Assembly (NCBI RefSeq): GCF_002994745.2
Contig: NC_037091.1
Coordinates: 13,578,501-13,642,500, forward strand
Length of the DNA: 64,000 nt
Direction of reading: 5' to 3'
DNA from: Rosa chinensis
Lineage: Eukaryota; Streptophyta; Magnoliopsida; Rosales; Rosaceae
A program made the position numbers and the translations under genes. Shown here one piece after another: positions 61,791-64,000 of the stretch (its first letter is position 1; each line of letters opens with the position of its first letter). The notes beneath the pieces are model-generated. The model ran no database searches. It was given only the letters and a program-made list of their open reading frames with translations, and was not told the DNA's origin.

Positions 61791-64000
61791 GATATTGCTA
61801 TATATTATATGTTAAAGTTACTATACATGGTGGCGGCAGCTCTATAATACAACATTAACTACGGATTTGAGTTACTAACGAGTAGCTAGCTAGTAGTAAT
61901 TAGTGTAATGTATTATCAAAGTGTGTTATCACTCAAGTTCACGTATGTAATTAGCTTAAATTCTGTATGGCAATACTTGTAGTTAGGGATTTGGTTCAAA
62001 TGTAACATGATGGAGTTTGTAGCTCCATATAGTAAGTATATATATAATATATTCATCTTGACACTCAGGCTCAGAGTTTGAATTCCCGTCTAGTTTACCG
62101 TCTCCATTAAATATAATGAACTTGTCGAACACTCTATCGATCTTTACCTCTCATTGCTAGGAATGAAAGTCGATCACTGGGACACTATTTTGCTAGTTAG
62201 TTTAACTAAGAATTTATGCATGGCAGGTACTTGGTGTATATGAATGGGACGGTAACAATCCACTGCCTCCTGAATTGTGGCTTCTACCGTACTTTCTCCC
62301 AGTACACCCAGGTTTAGTTTTCTTCCATACATATACTTGAGGCATTATCATTCATGTGTTACTTTATCCCAATAATAAAATGGATTAGCTTTTATTATTC
62401 ATATTTATATGGGGGATTGATTGATAGTATGGTGCAGGTCGAATGTGGTGTCACTGTAGGATGGTGTACCTGCCTATGTCATATTTATACGGCAACAGAT
62501 TTGTTGGTCCCATCAACGGCCTTGATTTATCCCTCAGAAGAGAGCTTTATACCCTTCCCTATCACCTGATTGATTGGGATGAAGCAAGAAATCTATGCGC
62601 CAAGGTACGCCTACTACTTAAATTGGGGTTGTCTATAGTTCTTGGATGTTTATCATACACTCATTTATATTTAATTGAACTAAAATTACAATTTAATTGA
62701 ACCAAATTTACAACATTGACAACAAAGTTATCACATTTACATATAATTGAACCAAGTTACCACATCGACAACAATTTGTTCATAAACTTGTAAACATATC
62801 GTAGGTGAAGTAATTACCTTTAATAGAACTAAAATTACCCAAAATTGTTGTCAAATCTGTAAATGAGTGTATCATATACATGCAGGTACTGTAGAATTTC
62901 CCACTTAAATTACTGGGAAAAATAATTGCAATGAGATAACATTCCAGGCTTTGCTAATTGTGTTCTGGTAGATTAAAATATATCTTCTGGATTCAGTAGT
63001 TGTTTAATAGGGTATATACTAGAGTTCTAGTTTCGTGAGGTCTAAGGGAGTGAACCTCCATAAGGACAAAGTATGGTGAACTAATTAGGTTAGGTCTAGA
63101 TAATTGGAATATTCTTGTTGGAGAATTAATGTAAGGTTTTATTAGCTCAAATACTAATAATTGTTGTAATGGTTTAGTTGGATAAATTAATTTGAGGTAT
63201 TTCTCAGTTGGAAAGCCAATTTATGACATTCATACATTTCAATTTATTCCAGCTAAGGTAAACTAAAACAATATTCCTCGTAAAAAATCTGCAGGAGGAT
63301 TTGTATTACCCACATCCCATTTTACAGGACGTGTTGTGGGGCTGTCTTCATAAGGTTGGGGAACCTCTTCTCATGAGATGGCCATTGTCTAACCTCAGGC
63401 AAAAAGCTCTCACCACTGTAATGGACCACATACACTATGAGGATGAAAACACTCAGTATATCTGCATTGGACCTGTCAATAAGGTTTTATCATTTAACTA
63501 ACACTATTTACTAATGTTATAATTAAAAAAAAGATGGTTAATTTGTCTAACATGTTACGCTACCGGAGATGATTTTACTAATCTACAGTTCTGGAATGGT
63601 TGAATTTGTAATGACCAAGAGTGATGAACTATGTCAAATATGTAAGTATATATGCCCTGAGATTTTGAAGAACAAAGGCTGATGGTGATCAAAAACATGC
63701 AGGTACTAAACATGATTTGTTGTTGGGTGGAGGATCCGAATTCAGAAGCATACAAGTGTCATCTTTCAAGAATCAAAGATTATCTATGGGTTGCAGAAGA
63801 TGGAATGAAAATGCAGGTTAATAATCCTGAATTCAATAATATTAATGAATTATTATTTTCCTATAGATTCAGAAGATAATGTGAGTAATTAAACATTTTG
63901 GTGATGCATACATAGGGATATAATGGATCTCAGTGCTGGGATGTTGCTTTGGCTGTTCAAGCAATCCTTTCTACCAACCTTGTGAATGAATATGGTTCTG
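47590..64000 (+). CDS. lanosterol synthase-like, copy 2 (exons 1-9; runs off the right edge)
   Basis: Tandem paralogue of the gene at 14301. Exons: 47590-47796, 47872-48063, 60074-60163, 61167-61361, 62227-62311, 62438-62604, 63295-63483, 63703-63816 and 63916 to the window end. Exons 1-8 match copy 1 in length base for base, and all visible exons are open (about 441 residues). MWCHCR and GYNGSQ are present; the DCTAE region with the product-determining residues lies beyond the window. Changes from copy 1 include Pro131Leu in the conserved FLLPGL, Pro176Arg in EGPSTM and Lys276Asn. Lanosterol synthase activity is inferred from copy 1. Intron 2 is 12 kb because of insertions, against 3.3 kb in copy 1. 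Whether it is spliced and expressed cannot be judged here. Confidence 0.88.
48169..48200. repeat. (TA)16 microsatellite in LAS copy 2 intron 2
   Basis: Pure TA run; copy 1 has the matching array near 14940-14960. Confidence 0.9.
49455..49600 (-). pseudogene. captured N-terminal kinase fragment of a CIPK (SnRK3)
   Basis: Reads [20 protein letters not shown] then [11 protein letters not shown], the glycine-rich loop and VAIK lysine region of CBL-interacting protein kinases (family pattern YELGRTLGEGTFAKVKFAR). It ends before the catalytic loop. It follows the ISWI fragment directly on the same strand, so the element has fused parts of two genes. Confidence 0.78.
49700..49833 (-). pseudogene. 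captured N-terminus of an ISWI-type chromatin remodeller (CHR11-like)
   Basis: From an ATG at 49833 the frame reads Met-Ala-stop and then continues [13 protein letters not shown] and [19 protein letters not shown], the acidic N-terminal segment of plant ISWI ATPases of the CHR11/CHR17 type. The stop at codon 3 and the abrupt end after about 45 residues make it non-functional. It is carried inside the Pack-MULE. Confidence 0.75.
50587..50903. mobile_element. PIF/Harbinger-type MITE in LAS copy 2 intron 2
   Basis: 317 bp absent from copy 1 (near 15428). Ends GGGCACGTTTACTTACTT and (complement) TGACACGTTTACTTATTT, with a TTA target duplication (50584-50586 and 50904-50906). The interior has a repeated GCGTTTACTAACACATAAAG motif. 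Confidence 0.8.
51155..51200. repeat. (TA)23 microsatellite in LAS copy 2 intron 2
   Basis: Counterpart of the array at 17073-17112. Confidence 0.9.
53314..54153. mobile_element. foldback element with ~250-bp inverted arms
   Basis: Arms 53314-53564 and 53896-54153 are inverted copies of each other, starting GGGGGCGGATCCGTGGCATC and staying closely similar to the inner ends, around a 330-bp centre. No clear target duplication, so the superfamily is not assigned. As part of a LAS intron its transcript would form a long hairpin. Confidence 0.8.
55866..57100. repeat. ~300-bp tandem duplication, first copy split by a MULE
   Basis: Unit A (55866-56776, excluding the MULE at 55923-56477) and unit B (about 56785-57100) share CCCAGCAACACTTCTT, CAATCAATAACCA, ACAACTACATCAATTGAATG and TGCTATCAATTTTATCATTA in the same order. 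Confidence 0.75.
55923..56477. mobile_element. short Mutator-like element, possibly with captured sequence
   Basis: 555 bp with a perfect 9-bp target duplication, TTCTGCAAC (55914-55922 and 56478-56486). The pre-insertion sequence is visible in the second tandem unit near 56860. Ends GGAAGATACTTCGCTGACCA and (complement) GGACAATACTTGGTTGACCA are inverted repeats. The GC-rich interior is open over 124-135 codons in two minus-strand frames, but I recognise no family. Confidence 0.82.
59017..59958 (-). mobile_element. 5'-truncated LINE (L1-like) with poly(A) and target duplication
   Basis: 942 bp ending on the minus strand in a 12-nt poly(A) (59017-59028) and flanked by an 11-bp duplication, TAAAATGAACA (59006-59016 and 59959-59969). 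Minus-strand frames encode the end of a plant non-LTR pol: a zinc-binding RT-like region (59723-59983, ...[17 protein letters not shown]) and an RNase H-like domain (59197-59541, with [23 protein letters not shown] and [16 protein letters not shown]). The apurinic endonuclease and reverse transcriptase are missing. Confidence 0.88.
61759..61788. repeat. (TA)n microsatellite in LAS copy 2 intron 4
   Basis: TA run that is much shorter at the matching place in copy 1 (near 21450). Confidence 0.85.
62625..62902. mobile_element. small Mutator-like MITE in LAS copy 2 intron 6
   Basis: 278 bp with a 9-bp target duplication, ACTTAAATT (62616-62624 and 62903-62911), absent from copy 1 intron 6 (near 22245). 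The ends share GATACACTCATTTA-type inverted repeats of about 43 bp with mismatches. No coding sequence. Confidence 0.78.

Overview
This is nuclear DNA of a flowering plant. Genes are split by many introns, the DNA between and inside genes is AT-rich, and plant transposon families fill it. The protein families (plant oxidosqualene cyclases, plastid sigma factor, CIPK kinase) point to a eudicot, probably a rosid. A rosaceous plant is my guess only.

The core is a sterol-cyclase locus. At the left edge, on the minus strand, are the first five exons of a cycloartenol synthase (CAS) gene (165-2468). About 12 kb away, in divergent orientation, is a complete 18-exon oxidosqualene cyclase of 769 codons (14301-25575). 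Its active site carries Asn and Val where cycloartenol synthases carry His and Ile, which is the plant lanosterol synthase (LAS) signature. A second LAS copy starts at 47590 and runs off the right edge in exon 9. It is open in every visible exon, but its intron 2 has grown to 12 kb. CAS makes cycloartenol, the main plant sterol precursor; LAS makes lanosterol from the same substrate, 2,3-oxidosqualene.

Layout: 1-2470 CAS; 2.5-14.2 kb intergenic with a fragment of a plastid sigma-factor (SIG1-type) pseudogene; 14.2-25.6 kb LAS copy 1, with two Mutator-like (MULE) insertions in its introns; 25.9-28.4 kb a UTP21/WDR36 pseudogene split by a perfect miniature LTR retrotransposon (TRIM); 28.8-38.1 kb a decayed copia element containing a 4-kb palindromic LTR insertion, abutting a truncated gypsy element; 39.4-40.2 kb a hAT-like element; 41.8-46.7 kb a nearly intact, young copia element; 47.2 kb a small MITE; 47.6-64 kb LAS copy 2, whose introns hold three MULEs (one with captured pieces of two host genes), a Harbinger-type MITE, a foldback element and a 5'-truncated LINE.

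The most unusual structure is at 31078-35038: two inverted ~1.9-kb LTRs joined through a complete tRNA-Asp sequence that includes the CCA end, with both outer termini being U3 ends and a 5-bp target duplication. It looks like an aberrant reverse-transcription product that was integrated as a palindrome.
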